Positions 33,526 to 42,697 are shown, counted from the stretch's first letter. The stretch: 64,000 bases of DNA from Streptomyces sp. T12 (GCF_028736035.1 NZ_CP117867.1:39847-103846); one strand, 5' to 3'. A program made the numbers and translations. The notes: a model not told the origin generated them from the sequence alone.

Positions 33526-33900
33526 ATGCCCTTCGTCCTGTTCATCGACGAGCGCTGGCTCCTCGACGTCGCGCAGAACCTCGTCCCCGGTGACCCCGAC
33601 ATCACCGACTACGGCGCGCTGGCCGCAGCCGTCGCCCGCCACCAGCACGAGGTCATGGGGACGCTGGTCTACCCGGCCCCACACCACCGGGCTGCTGCGC
33701 TCTTGCATTCCCTCGCCAGGATCCCGGCCCTCGAACACAGCAACGAGCTGTTCGCCGCGCAGGTCGCCTACGCCTACCTCCACGCAAGCGGCGTCCAGGT
33801 CAAGGTCAGCAGCCGGGACGCGATCGCCCTGGTCGAGAACGTCGTCGCGGGACGCCGCGATGTGCGACAGGTGGCCGAGGAACTCCGGAACTGGGGCTGA
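33526..33900 (+). CDS. Doc/Fic-like toxin with altered catalytic motif
   Basis: A 124-aa product with the Doc fold order: an ERWLLDVAQNL start, TDYGALAAAVARHQHEVMGT, YPAPHHRAAALLHSLARIPA, then the helix that in Doc proteins carries H-x-[FL]-x-[DN]-G-N-K-R. Here it reads PALEHSNELFAAQVAYAYLH, so the G-N-K-R residues are lost. C-terminal VRQVAEEL fits the family. Doc phosphorylates EF-Tu and Fic enzymes AMPylate; without the motif this protein may be inactive or use another chemistry. Confidence 0.68.
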   Translation: MPFVLFIDERWLLDVAQNLVPGDPDITDYGALAAAVARHQHEVMGTLVYPAPHHRAAALLHSLARIPALEHSNELFAAQVAYAYLHASGVQVKVSSRDAIALVENVVAGRRDVRQVAEELRNWG

Positions 33901-33963
33901 GCGTCACCGGCGTACGAACGTGACGATTGGGGCAGCGGCCAGTGGAGATGCGCCATCGGACGT

Positions 33964-34596
33964 TCAGGTGGAGGCGAGTCGGCGAGCCTGAGCCGCAAGG
34001 TCTGGGTCCCAGGAGGACGAGGCCGGGTTGCAGCCAGCCACCCACTCGGGCAGATCTTCGTCGGAAGGCTGCGCGCTACCGCCCCACGTGGTGCCCGGGT
34101 GGATATGGAGAGTGTGAATATCGCGCCGGGCGACGCGGTCGTACTTGACCTCGGTGGCCGCGTTGTAGACACCCCACCCGGACACCGTGATCGACATGCG
34201 CGCGGCGCGTCCGAAAGCGACGGCCGGCGGCCGATGGTGGAAGAAGAACCAGGTCTGCCCCAGTCCGGCAACCGTGAGGCCGACGGCGTAGCCGCGCCGC
34301 ACGACCCGTTCATCGCGAAAAATCTGCCGCGGCAGCGAGTCGACCGTCTTGATGTGGTCGTACTGCGTCGTGCTGTTGCTGTCGAACCAGTTGGTGCCCT
34401 CGATCGCCATGGGGCCTCTGTACTGCGCTGCACCCGAGGTCTCCAGGCGACACCACGGCCGCTCACCCGCCCGGAGGGGCGTCCTGAAGGCGTCGGCTGC
34501 CGGGGACGCGACGCTCGGCATGCTCGTGTCCTGGCACAGCTCACCCTTCATCTCGCAGGACAGCTCGATCGTGCGTACGTGCGCTGGCGCGGACAC
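33964..34596 (-). CDS. Hypothetical protein, 210 aa
   Basis: Product without membrane segments; QTWFFFHHRPPAVAFGRAAR and SITVSGWGVYNAATEVKY suggest a beta-rich C-terminal fold. No family recognised. GTG at 34596 has GAGAG in front; internal ATGs at codons 16 and 26 are possible starts. Its 5' end lies next to the LexA-like box of dnaE2, so the two genes are divergent and could share damage control. Confidence 0.5.
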   Translation of the reverse strand: MSAPAHVRTIELSCEMKGELCQDTSMPSVASPAADAFRTPLRAGERPWCRLETSGAAQYRGPMAIEGTNWFDSNSTTQYDHIKTVDSLPRQIFRDERVVRRGYAVGLTVAGLGQTWFFFHHRPPAVAFGRAARMSITVSGWGVYNAATEVKYDRVARRDIHTLHIHPGTTWGGSAQPSDEDLPEWVAGCNPASSSWDPDLAAQARRLAST

Positions 34597-34601
34597 AGCT
34601 C

Positions 34602-34618
34602 TCGAACGTGTGTTTCGA
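34602..34618 (+). promoter_or_regulatory. LexA (SOS)-box-like site before dnaE2
   Basis: TCGAAC-GTGT-GTTTCGA, one base longer in the right half than the actinobacterial SOS box TCGAAC-N4-GTTCGA; a second TCGAAC follows at 34615-34620. A -10-like TATGGT lies at 34639-34644, before the dnaE2 start. dnaE2 genes are classic LexA targets in actinobacteria. Confidence 0.5.
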
Positions 34619-34658
34619 ACACTTGCGCGAATGCGGGGTATGGTGGATACCTAAGGAG

Positions 34659-37600
34659 ATGCAGGCCGGGCAGGGGGTGCATGAGCGACGGGAGGTGCGG
34701 GGCGATGGTTTTACTCACTTGCACACCGCCTCCGGATTCTCGGCTCGCTACGGCGCCTCCCACCCCAAGGACCTGGTGGCCCGCGCGGCGGAGCGCGGCA
34801 TGAGCGCCCTCGCACTCACCGACCGGGACTGCGTCACGGGGATGATCCGCTTCGTGAAGGCCTGCGCCGCTCAGGGCGTGCGACCCATCCTCGGTGTCGA
34901 CCTCGCCGTCGCAGCACACGCCCCCGCAGGCCCTGCCCAGAGACGTCGTACGCCGGTGAGGGGCGGCGCCCATGTGGTCGAGCCCCGGATGCGCATCACC
35001 CTGCTCGCGCAGACGAAGGAGGGCTGGGCGCGCCTGTGCCGGCTGGTGTCGGCCGCGCATGCCGCGGCCGCGGGTGGCTCCCCGCTGTTGCCCCTTCCCG
35101 CGCTCGCCGAGCACGCCGGGGACGGTCTGGTCGTCCTGCTGGGCCCGGTGTCCGAACCGGTGCGCGCCCTGGCCGCAGGCCGCCCGGACGTCGCCGAGCA
35201 GCTGCTCGCCCCGTGGCGCGCGCTGTTCGGCGCAGGCCTGCGCCTGGAGTGCGTGTACTACGGGCTGTCCGGCACCGGACCAGGATCGCTGAGGCTGGCC
35301 GCGCGCACGCTGCAGCTGGCCGACCGCATCGGCGTGACGGCGGTGGTGACCAACGCGGTCCGGTACGCCGATGCTTCCCAGCACCGGCTCGCGGACGTGC
35401 TGGACGCGGCCCGGCTGCTGCGGCCGATCCCGTTCCGCCGCCCGACCGGGCTGGACCTGGGCGAGCGGTGGCTGAAAGGCCCCGAGGCCATGACCGAGGT
35501 CGCCGCTCGGATCGCGCACGCCGCTGGCGCGGGCCCGCAGCGCGCGTCCCGACTCCTGGCCGAGACCGCGGCAACCGCCGCGTCCTGCACGCTCGACCCG
35601 GTAGCCGATCTCCAACTGGGGGTGCCGCACTTCCCGGAGCCGGAGGTCGTCGGGGCCGGCGGCGAAGCGGGGGAGGCGGACTGGCTGCTGCGCGAACGGT
35701 GCGAGGCCGGGCTGATCCGTCGTGGCCTGGACCGCGACCGGGCCGTACGGGAGCGGATGGAGGAAGAGCTCGAGGTCATCGCCCGGCTCGGGTACGCCAC
35801 CTACTTCCTCACCGTCGCCACGGTGGTCGCTGACGTGCGGGAGATGGGCATCCGGGTCGCCGCGCGCGGCTCCGGCGCGGGCAGCATGGTCAACCATCTG
35901 CTGCACATCGCCACGGCCAACCCCCTCGACCACCACTTGCTGATGGAACGCTTCCTGAGCGTCAGGCGCCGCTCCCTGCCGGACATCGACATCGATGTGG
36001 AATCCGCCCGCCGTCTGGAGGTCTACGACCGCATCTTCGACCGGTTCGGTGCGAAGCGGGTTGCGGTGACCGGCATGCCGGAGACCTACCGTGCCCGCCA
36101 CGCCTTGCGCGACACCGGCCTCGCCCTGGGGATCGCGCCGCACGTGGTGGACCGGGTGGCGAAGTCCTTCCCGCACATCCGCGCGTGCGATATCCAGGCC
36201 GCGCTCGCCCAACTGCCCGAGCTGAAGCAACTGGCCGCGGAGGCGAGCCGGTTCGGGATGCTGTTCGAGCTCGCCGAGGGCCTGGACAAGCTGCCGCGCG
36301 GTATGGCCATGCACCCGTGCGGCGTCATCCTGTCGAACGCGTCCCTGCTGGACCGGCTGCCCGTCCAGCCCACGCCGGGCGGCGAGTACCCGATGGTGCA
36401 GGCGGACAAGGACGATGTCGAGCTCGACGGGTTCGGACTGGTCAAGCTCGACGTCCTCGGGGTGCGCATGCAGTCGGCGATGGCGCACGCCGTGACCGAG
36501 ATCGAGCAGGCCACCGGACGGCACATCGACCTGGACGACCCGGAGCAGGTGCCGCTGGACGACTACTTCGCCTTCAAGCTCATCCAGGACTCCCGCACCA
36601 TCGGCCTGTTCCAACTCGAGTCATCCGGCCAGCAAGATCTTTTGTCCCGGCTGCAGCCGCGCGACGTCCAAGACGTGATCGCCGACATCAGCCTCTTCAG
36701 GCCCGGGCCGGTGGCCGGCGGCATGCCCGAGCAGTACATCGCCGCCCGGCACGGCGCCGAACCCGTCTACCCGCACCCGGACCTGGAGCCGATCCTGCGG
36801 GACACCTACGGCGTGGTCATCTGGCACGAACAGATCATCGACATGATCAGCGTGCTCACCGGCTGCGACCGGGCACTCGCCGAACTCGCCCGCCGCGCCC
36901 TCGCAGATGCCGAGCGCCTGCCCAAGCTGCGGGAATGGTTTCACACCAAGGCGATGGCCCGCGGGTACGACCCCGCCATGCTCACGGGCGTGTGGGAGAC
37001 CATCGAGGCCTTCGGCGCCTACGGCTTCTGCCGCGCGCACGCGGTCGCCTTCGCCGTCCCGGCCCTGCAGTCGGCCTGGCTCAAGGCACACTTCCCGGCC
37101 GCCCTCTACGCGGGCCTGCTGGAACACGACCCGGGCATGTGGCCCAAGCGGATCATCGTCGCCGACGCCCGCCGTCACGGCGTTCCCGTCCTCGGCGTCG
37201 ACATCAACCGCTCCCGCCCCCACCACAGCATCGAGCAGACCGCCGACGGCACATGGGGCGTGCGCCTCGCCCTGAGCGGCGTGAAGAACATCAGCGAGAC
37301 GGACGTCGCCCGGATCGCCGACCACCAGCCCTACACCTCCCTGCAGGACCTGTGGCAGCGCGCCCGTCCCGCCCGGCCGACAGCTGAACGCCTCGTGCAG
37401 ATCGGCGCCCTTGACGCCCTCGCCGGCACGCAGACCCGCCGCGACCTGCTGCTGCAGATCACCGAACTGCACCGGCACGCCCGCACCCGCACCACCACCG
37501 GCCAGATGCCCCTCGACCACGGCCAGGACCAGGTGCCCGCCCCGTCCGGGCTGCCGGAGATGACCAGCCGCCAGGCCCTCGGCGCCGAGCTCGAACACCT

Positions 37601-38165
37601 CCAGATCGACGTCACCCGGCACCTGATGGACCACCACCATCAGCTCCTGCGCGAGCTCGGGGCAGTCCCCGCCGCCCGCCTCGCCCAGCTCTACCCGGGC
37701 CAGCAGGTCCTCGTCGCCGGGGTCCGCGCCTCCACCCAGACCCCGCCCATCCAAAGCGGCAAGCGCATCATCTTCGTCACCTTGGAGGACGGCACCGGCA
37801 TGACCGACCTGGCCTTCTTCGAGGACAGCCACGACGCCTGCGCCCACACCATCTTCCACTCCGGGCTGCTCCTGGTCCGCGGCCAGGTCCAGCGCCGCGG
37901 CCGCCGCAACACCCTTACCGGGCAGCGGGTATGGGATCTCGACGAGCTCGCCGCCGCCCGCCGCGACCGCGGCCCCGAAGCCGTGACCCGCCTCTTGGGC
38001 GACGACCTTCCGCCCCCGCCCGCCCCGGCCCGCCCGCGGCCGCAGCGCACCCTGCCGGTGGAGACCGGCGCCGCCCTGCACCCGTGGGCCGACCTGCAGC
38101 CCGCAGGCACCCGCTCCGCCGACCTCACCAAGCTCGGCCACACCAGTCCCGGAAGCCCGGGGTGA
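34659..38165 (+). CDS. dnaE2: Error-prone DNA polymerase III alpha subunit DnaE2
   Basis: About 1168 aa, C-family polymerase for translesion synthesis. Seen: PHP domain (THLHTASGFSARYGASHP, ALALTDRDCVTG); palm with PDIDIDVES and the third Asp in FGLVKLDVLGVR, so the metal-binding triad is intact; PRGMAMHPCGVILS; the fingers region HEQIIDMISVLTGCDRALAE; and a C-terminal OB fold (GKRIIFVTLEDGTGMTDLAF). The end lacks the long tail of replicative DnaE1. ATG 34659 touches TAAGGAG; GTGs at 34677 or 34695 are also possible. Coupled (GTGA) to the ImuB-like gene. An extra copy on an accessory replicon. Confidence 0.9.
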   Translation: MQAGQGVHERREVRGDGFTHLHTASGFSARYGASHPKDLVARAAERGMSALALTDRDCVTGMIRFVKACAAQGVRPILGVDLAVAAHAPAGPAQRRRTPVRGGAHVVEPRMRITLLAQTKEGWARLCRLVSAAHAAAAGGSPLLPLPALAEHAGDGLVVLLGPVSEPVRALAAGRPDVAEQLLAPWRALFGAGLRLECVYYGLSGTGPGSLRLAARTLQLADRIGVTAVVTNAVRYADASQHRLADVLDAARLLRPIPFRRPTGLDLGERWLKGPEAMTEVAARIAHAAGAGPQRASRLLAETAATAASCTLDPVADLQLGVPHFPEPEVVGAGGEAGEADWLLRERCEAGLIRRGLDRDRAVRERMEEELEVIARLGYATYFLTVATVVADVREMGIRVAARGSGAGSMVNHLLHIATANPLDHHLLMERFLSVRRRSLPDIDIDVESARRLEVYDRIFDRFGAKRVAVTGMPETYRARHALRDTGLALGIAPHVVDRVAKSFPHIRACDIQAALAQLPELKQLAAEASRFGMLFELAEGLDKLPRGMAMHPCGVILSNASLLDRLPVQPTPGGEYPMVQADKDDVELDGFGLVKLDVLGVRMQSAMAHAVTEIEQATGRHIDLDDPEQVPLDDYFAFKLIQDSRTIGLFQLESSGQQDLLSRLQPRDVQDVIADISLFRPGPVAGGMPEQYIAARHGAEPVYPHPDLEPILRDTYGVVIWHEQIIDMISVLTGCDRALAELARRALADAERLPKLREWFHTKAMARGYDPAMLTGVWETIEAFGAYGFCRAHAVAFAVPALQSAWLKAHFPAALYAGLLEHDPGMWPKRIIVADARRHGVPVLGVDINRSRPHHSIEQTADGTWGVRLALSGVKNISETDVARIADHQPYTSLQDLWQRARPARPTAERLVQIGALDALAGTQTRRDLLLQITELHRHARTRTTTGQMPLDHGQDQVPAPSGLPEMTSRQALGAELEHLQIDVTRHLMDHHHQLLRELGAVPAARLAQLYPGQQVLVAGVRASTQTPPIQSGKRIIFVTLEDGTGMTDLAFFEDSHDACAHTIFHSGLLLVRGQVQRRGRRNTLTGQRVWDLDELAAARRDRGPEAVTRLLGDDLPPPPAPARPRPQRTLPVETGAALHPWADLQPAGTRSADLTKLGHTSPGSPG

Positions 38166-39181
38166 GCGCCATGACCCCGACTCAGCCCCCGATGCGGCAC
38201 ATCGTGCACGTCCACTACCACGACCTCGCCCCCGGCGACCCGCGTTACCCGCAGGTGCTGGACCTGCTTGCCACCATCAGCGCCCGCGTCCAGGCCCTCC
38301 CGCCCGACGCCGCGATCGCTGACATCACAGGAGCGGAAAAGTACTTCGACCGCGATCCCGAAGGCCTCGCCCAGATGATCCGGTTGCGTACCCTCGCCTG
38401 GACCGGCGTGCCCACCACGATCGGCGCCGGCAGCAGCCTCATGCTGGCTGCCATGGCGGCCGCTGTCACCGAGCCCGGCGGCCTCACCGTCATCGACGAC
38501 ACCGACGAGGCGATCGTGGCCTTCCTCCACCTGCGCCCCGTCGCAGCCCTGCCCGGCGTCGGACCGGCCACAGCGCGCACGCTGATCCACCACGGCCTGG
38601 AGACCGTCGGCGACGTCGCACGCACCCCGCTCGCGACCCTGCAACGCCTGCTCGGCGCCGCCGCCGGCCGCCAACTGCACGAGCGCGCACACGCCCACGA
38701 TCCGAGAACCGTTGTCCCGAATGCCCTGTCCAAGACCACCACCGTCAGCCACGGCTTCGACCGTGACGAACTCGACCCGGACGAACACCACCGCGCTGTG
38801 CTCGCCCTCACCCACCAGCTCGGTGCCCGCCTGCGCGACGACCAGGCCGTAGCCCGCACGCTCACGCTCACCGTGCGCTACGCCGACCGCACCACCACCA
38901 GCCGCACCCGAACCCCGTCCGAGGCCACCGCGCACACCCTGGCCCTGACCCGGACGGCCGCCGGGCTCTACGAGAGCCTTGGCCTGCAGCGCGCCCGGGT
39001 ACGCGCACTGTCCCTGACCGCCGAGCTCACGGATGCGACCGCCGCCGCCCACCAGCTCACCTTCGACCCCGACGACACCAAGGCCCGCCGCATCGAGGCT
39101 GCCGCAGACCGCGCCCGCCGCCGCTTCGGCGTCGACGCGGTGCTGCCCGCCGCCCTCGCCGGGCGCCGCGGCCGCCCATGA
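38162..39181 (+). CDS. Y-family polymerase-like protein without catalytic residues (ImuB-like)
   Basis: 339 aa with the Y-family layout but no visible catalytic Asp/Glu set. The usual D-x-D-A-F-F strand reads IVHVHYHDLA and the S-x-D-E strand reads AAIADITGAE. The helix-hairpin-helix (LPGVGPATARTLIHHGLE) and little-finger region (TLTLTVRYADRTTTS, LSLTAELTDA) are kept. ImuB is the inactive Y-family partner that brings DnaE2 to the clamp in mycobacteria and others; the coupled dnaE2 gene supports that role. No ImuA/ImuA-prime gene is visible. GTG 38162 gives the overlap; ATG 38171 is possible. Confidence 0.8.
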   Translation: MSAMTPTQPPMRHIVHVHYHDLAPGDPRYPQVLDLLATISARVQALPPDAAIADITGAEKYFDRDPEGLAQMIRLRTLAWTGVPTTIGAGSSLMLAAMAAAVTEPGGLTVIDDTDEAIVAFLHLRPVAALPGVGPATARTLIHHGLETVGDVARTPLATLQRLLGAAAGRQLHERAHAHDPRTVVPNALSKTTTVSHGFDRDELDPDEHHRAVLALTHQLGARLRDDQAVARTLTLTVRYADRTTTSRTRTPSEATAHTLALTRTAAGLYESLGLQRARVRALSLTAELTDATAAAHQLTFDPDDTKARRIEAAADRARRRFGVDAVLPAALAGRRGRP

Positions 39182-39414
39182 CGGGGGAGTCACACACCGT
39201 GGAGACCACGTACCTCGCCCGGCTCAGATTTGTGGCCAACGGCCCCATCGTGGAGGGGGAGTGGGATGTCCTCGACACCGCCCAGCACCGGTACACGGAG
39301 TGGGTCGGGCTCTACAGCAAGGACCCGAAAGTGGTGGTGTGGCTTATCGAGAAGACGGAAGGCCGGGAGCACGTCCTTCGGACTTGGACGGCACACGGCG
39401 AGACCACGCAGTAG
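39178..39414 (+). CDS. Small protein coupled to the ImuB-like gene
   Basis: A 78-aa beta-rich product (TTYLARLRFVANGPIVEG, VVVWLIEKTEGREHVLRTW). ATG overlaps the ImuB-like stop (ATGA), so it is the third gene of the mutagenesis cassette. It is far too short for ImuA. Function unknown. Confidence 0.62.
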   Translation: MTGESHTVETTYLARLRFVANGPIVEGEWDVLDTAQHRYTEWVGLYSKDPKVVVWLIEKTEGREHVLRTWTAHGETTQ

Positions 39415-39486
39415 TACGCAGGGGTGCCCGGCGCGCTGAGTGGGACACGCCTGTACACCGCCAAGGGCGACATAGGATCCGTCGAC

Positions 39487-39774
39487 GTGGCACACACATT
39501 CGATGAACTGGTGGAACTGCAGAGAGCCGCCGATGAGGCGCACGGTCGAGTACTGGAACTGCGGGACACCTACGGCCAGCCCACGGCGACGCCCTGGACG
39601 GTGGAGCAGACCGGGAATTACGAGACGGCCTGGCAGCACTGGCGGGATCTGGCCGGGAAGGTCCAGGCCGCCGTCACCGCGCACGCGAAGGAGAACGACG
39701 AGCCCCGCTTCGGCATTGAGGCCGCCGTACGGACCAAGGCCCGTCATCCCGAGGTTCAGTCGGCGGCAGCGTAG
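39487..39774 (+). CDS. Hypothetical helical protein, 95 aa
   Basis: GTG at 39487 begins AHTFDELVELQRAADEAHGR; the sequence is helical with a central VEQTGNYETAWQHWRDLAG. A -10-like TAGGAT lies 9 nt before the start, so the message is probably leaderless; the longer frame upstream is thus unlikely to be coding. Similar small proteins of unknown function are common in Streptomyces. Confidence 0.6.
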   Translation: MAHTFDELVELQRAADEAHGRVLELRDTYGQPTATPWTVEQTGNYETAWQHWRDLAGKVQAAVTAHAKENDEPRFGIEAAVRTKARHPEVQSAAA

Positions 39775-39992
39775 GCCCGCGCCCTGCGGCCACGTCTCCT
39801 GCTGGCCCCCCTGGGCTCCGCGCGCGGACTGATGCGCATGAGGCTGCGGCTGTCCGCATCCCCGGGCGGTGTCCATCATCGGGGACACCGCCGATCACCC
39901 ACTGCAGAACGGGACGTTCGGGCCCGGCGTGCCCCGCTCAACGGCCGGTCCGCCGCACCATCGAGCTCCCCAAGGCCCGTGCCGCGGATACG

Positions 39993-40853
39993 GTGAGCTC
40001 CATGGTCGCGGACAGGGTGTGGCACCGGTTGGGCGGAATCGGGGTCGCCGTCGTCTTCACGATCGTCATGGCCGTGGCCAACTACGCAGGGGACCCGTCT
40101 GCGGGTCAGGTGCTGGTGGCGGTGGTCTTTGCCGGCGGGCTGCGTGCCGCGGTGGGGTTCAGCGCGCTGGGCAACATGGGGATCACGGGCCTGTGGCGCC
40201 AGCAGATGACCTGGGATGTGTACCGGGACCGCGTGTGGAAGCCGCACGAGGCCGCTCTGGCGGCCGAGGCAGACCAAATGCGCAAGGTCGACGCGCGCGT
40301 CACGACCTTCGCAACCGAGCATGGCATGGAGCGCATCACCCTGGCCGTGGCCGGCGCCCGGCTCGGCTGGTGGGGCGCCGCCGAATCTGTTCGCAGTTCC
40401 AGGACGTTGGGCCACATCGAGCTGGGGCACTTCTGGTTCTTCCCCGAGGGCGCGGCGAGTCTGCCGCACATCGTGGAGCACGAGCTCGCGCACATCCAGC
40501 GCAACGACTCCCGAACCTTCGTGCTCATGGCCTCGGCCGGGGCCATGAGCAGCGTGGCGTGCGCCGGCCTGCTCGCTCTCCCGCACGCCGCCGCGGGGAT
40601 CACCGTGCTCTTCGCCGTGTGCACCGCCACCTCCTGGTGGGCAGAGTTGGCCTGTGACAGGATCGCGGCTCGGCGGTGCGGGCGCAGCGTAGCGGTGAGC
40701 GCGCTGACGCACTTCCTTGACGATAGCCGGGCACTGCCTGCGCCGACCCGGCTCGTCTCCACGGCAATCGCGCTACGCAGCCATCCGCCGTTCCGCCTGC
40801 GCCGCTGGTGGATTCAGCACGCATTGGCACCTGCCAGCTGCCCGGCAGATTGA
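39993..40853 (+). CDS. M48-family membrane metalloprotease-like protein
   Basis: A 286-aa product. Two N-terminal membrane spans (about 11-28 and 38-60), then a region with LGWWGAAESVRS, and the zinc site HIVEHELAHIQRND (H-E-x-x-H, near residue 164). A further hydrophobic pair follows (about 180-215) with SWWAELACDRIAARRCGRS, whose E-x3-D is the third zinc ligand of M48 proteins. Resembles BlaR1/HtpX-type gluzincins. The GTG at 39993 or ATG at 40002 are the possible starts. Confidence 0.8.
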   Translation: MSSMVADRVWHRLGGIGVAVVFTIVMAVANYAGDPSAGQVLVAVVFAGGLRAAVGFSALGNMGITGLWRQQMTWDVYRDRVWKPHEAALAAEADQMRKVDARVTTFATEHGMERITLAVAGARLGWWGAAESVRSSRTLGHIELGHFWFFPEGAASLPHIVEHELAHIQRNDSRTFVLMASAGAMSSVACAGLLALPHAAAGITVLFAVCTATSWWAELACDRIAARRCGRSVAVSALTHFLDDSRALPAPTRLVSTAIALRSHPPFRLRRWWIQHALAPASCPAD

Positions 40854-41000
40854 CTGGAGCGCTTGCTCGAGAACGCGCGGGCCGAACGCCTCCGTGCATG
40901 CCATGGCGCTGCCCCGGGCTCGTGCCGAGCGCGCGGGACTGGTGTCCCAGGAGGCTTTGCCGCACGGTGACCACGGTGGCAGGGTTGTCGTTGCGGGGAC

Positions 41001-41312
41001 ATGCACGAATGTCTTGATTCCGCGACGCAGCAACTGATCTGTTCCCGCGCCCAGTTGGAAGGCATCGCCGCAGCTCTCGCGCCCGAGCAGTTGGCCGGCT
41101 TCAGCCCGGAAGAACGCGCCGCCCGGGCGGAGCTCGCTGGCGATGCCCTCCGGCTCCTGGAGGACGCCGAGGTGGCGGTCGATTCCGGAGAACCGGTGGA
41201 TGTCGTGGTGGCTCTGGTCAACGCGATCAACGAGCTCGCCGTCCGGCTGCGGGACCGGGTCCTGGACCAGGCCGTCGCATCCAGCCCTGCACCGGATCAC
41301 TGGCCGAAGTGA
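41001..41312 (+). CDS. Hypothetical helical protein, 103 aa
   Basis: Almost entirely helical and acidic (EQLAGFSPEERAARAELAGD, VVVALVNAINELAVRLRD). No motif recognised, no membrane segment. Start chosen at the first ATG; GTTGCGGGG precedes. Standing alone between the M48 and RHH genes. Confidence 0.5.
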   Translation: MHECLDSATQQLICSRAQLEGIAAALAPEQLAGFSPEERAARAELAGDALRLLEDAEVAVDSGEPVDVVVALVNAINELAVRLRDRVLDQAVASSPAPDHWPK

Positions 41313-41439
41313 GGCTCCGACCAGGCGACCGGCGGCTGGCTGTCGCCCACGGGGCGGGCGGATGGGATGCGCGAAGTGTGAACCTGGACGTCGCGATCCT
41401 CGACATCGATGACCTTGACGTTTCTACGAGGAGACTGGC

Positions 41440-41907
41440 GTGACAGCAGAACTCAATTCCACCCCCGACAAGAAGGTCCGTGTCACCGTCGATCTCCCAC
41501 CCGCCGACCACCAGGCGCTCAAACGCTGGTGCAACACCGCGGCTCTCGACCTCGACCTCACCAGAGTTGCCCTCGCCCAGGTCCTGGGTGCCCTTGCCGC
41601 GGAACTGACCGCCGATCCTGCGGACCGCCTCGTAGGCCTCGACGACCGCCTCCGCGCTCGGCTCACGGGCGTGGACGATCCCGAGGTCGCCTTCACGACC
41701 GCGATCCCGAAGAGCCTCCAGCAGCAGCTCAAGCTCGCATCCGTGGTCCACAACACCACCATCAAGGCCGCCGTGACCGATGCAGTACGTATGTGGCTCG
41801 CCCAGCACCCACTGCGTCAACAGTCCGTCCTTGACGCTGCCCTGGAGCTCGCCGCGCGCGGTCTCGGAGACGACCTGGCGGGCGAGGGTGACACGCTGAA
41901 GCCGTGA
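41440..41907 (+). CDS. Protein with two RHH-like segments (possible partition or copy-control regulator)
   Basis: A 155-aa product with two similar units: KVRVTVDLPPADHQALKRWC and, 65 residues later, EVAFTTAIPKSLQQQLKLAS followed by TTIKAAVTDAVRMWLAQ. Each has the strand plus first helix of a ribbon-helix-helix domain, so the protein may form an RHH fold within one chain. Such proteins act as plasmid partition or copy-control regulators or as antitoxins; no ParA or toxin gene adjoins. GTG with AGGAGA in front. Confidence 0.6.
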   Translation: MTAELNSTPDKKVRVTVDLPPADHQALKRWCNTAALDLDLTRVALAQVLGALAAELTADPADRLVGLDDRLRARLTGVDDPEVAFTTAIPKSLQQQLKLASVVHNTTIKAAVTDAVRMWLAQHPLRQQSVLDAALELAARGLGDDLAGEGDTLKP

Positions 41908-41922
41908 GCGGCATCAGGCGCA

Positions 41923-41940
41923 CGCAAGTCCGGACTTGCG
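41923..41940. terminator. Palindrome between convergent genes
   Basis: Perfect 18-bp palindrome CGCAAGTCCGGACTTGCG between the RHH gene (plus) and the GNAT gene (minus); a bidirectional terminator is the simplest reading, an operator is possible. Confidence 0.5.
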
Positions 41941-41955
41941 GTGGTGGCTTGAGTT

Positions 41956-42507
41956 TTACGTGCCACGGGCTGTGAGTTCCCGCCATCGGCTGGCCAGCAG
42001 GCCGAAGAGAAGGGTGTCCGTCCACTCGCCGGTGTTGATGTTCCGGGTGAACTCGGGGCGCTGGCCCTCGAGCTGGAAGCCTGCGCGTTCCAAGAGGCGG
42101 GCCGAGGGACTGTTGCGGGTGTCGCAATCGGCGGAGACGCGGTGGAGCCCCTTGGTGAACAGGTACTCGAGGATGGCCTGCACGGCCTCGAGGGCGTATC
42201 CCCTGCGGTGGAGATCCGGCCTGAGGGTGATGCCCAGCTCGGCCTGCATTCGGTTGCCATGAAGGAGCACGCCGAGGTCACCGGCGAGGCTGTGGTCGGC
42301 CTTGAGGTCGATGGCGTACTGGAACCATCCGGGCTGTTCAGGGTCCTGTTTGCTGTACTTCCGGACCTGGTCCGTGGCGGCCTCGGGGGTGAGAGGGGAG
42401 GGCCACGCTTGGTAGCGGGCGATGTCCCGGTCATTGCGGTAGGCCGCGAGCGGAGCTGCGTCGGCGAGCTGGAATCGGCGCAGGATCAGGCGTTCAGTCT
42501 CGATCAT
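41956..42507 (-). CDS. GNAT N-acetyltransferase (RimJ/RimL type)
   Basis: A 183-aa enzyme: ETERLILRRFQLADAAPLAA is the RimJ/L start, AELGITLRPDLHRRGYALEA holds the acetyl-CoA loop (R-R-G-Y-A), and SVSAD-type region HRVSADCDTRNSPSARLLER and GFQLEG the C-terminal motif. These enzymes acetylate N-terminal amines or small molecules such as antibiotics. ATG 42507 fits the family start; a GTG seven codons upstream is possible. Confidence 0.88.
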   Translation of the reverse strand: MIETERLILRRFQLADAAPLAAYRNDRDIARYQAWPSPLTPEAATDQVRKYSKQDPEQPGWFQYAIDLKADHSLAGDLGVLLHGNRMQAELGITLRPDLHRRGYALEAVQAILEYLFTKGLHRVSADCDTRNSPSARLLERAGFQLEGQRPEFTRNINTGEWTDTLLFGLLASRWRELTARGT

Positions 42508-42697
42508 CAGGGCAGCCTGGCACGGCACGATGGAGCGCTTACGGCTGTTTCCGGGATTCGAATGATCCTGCAGGCACGGCTATCAGGCCGACAAGCGAAC
42601 CAGGAGGTTGGCTGCGGGTGCATCTTGCCTGTGCTCCCGCAACTCGGGATCATGATCTCCTGGTTAAGCCGACAGCAGGTCTAGGGGGCTCTCAGGG

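Noticed and set aside
34623..34644. RecA-NDp (PafBC-type) promoter before dnaE2
   Set aside because: TTGCGCGAA with TATGGT is near the pattern, but the spacing and several key bases differ; the LexA-like site is a better explanation.
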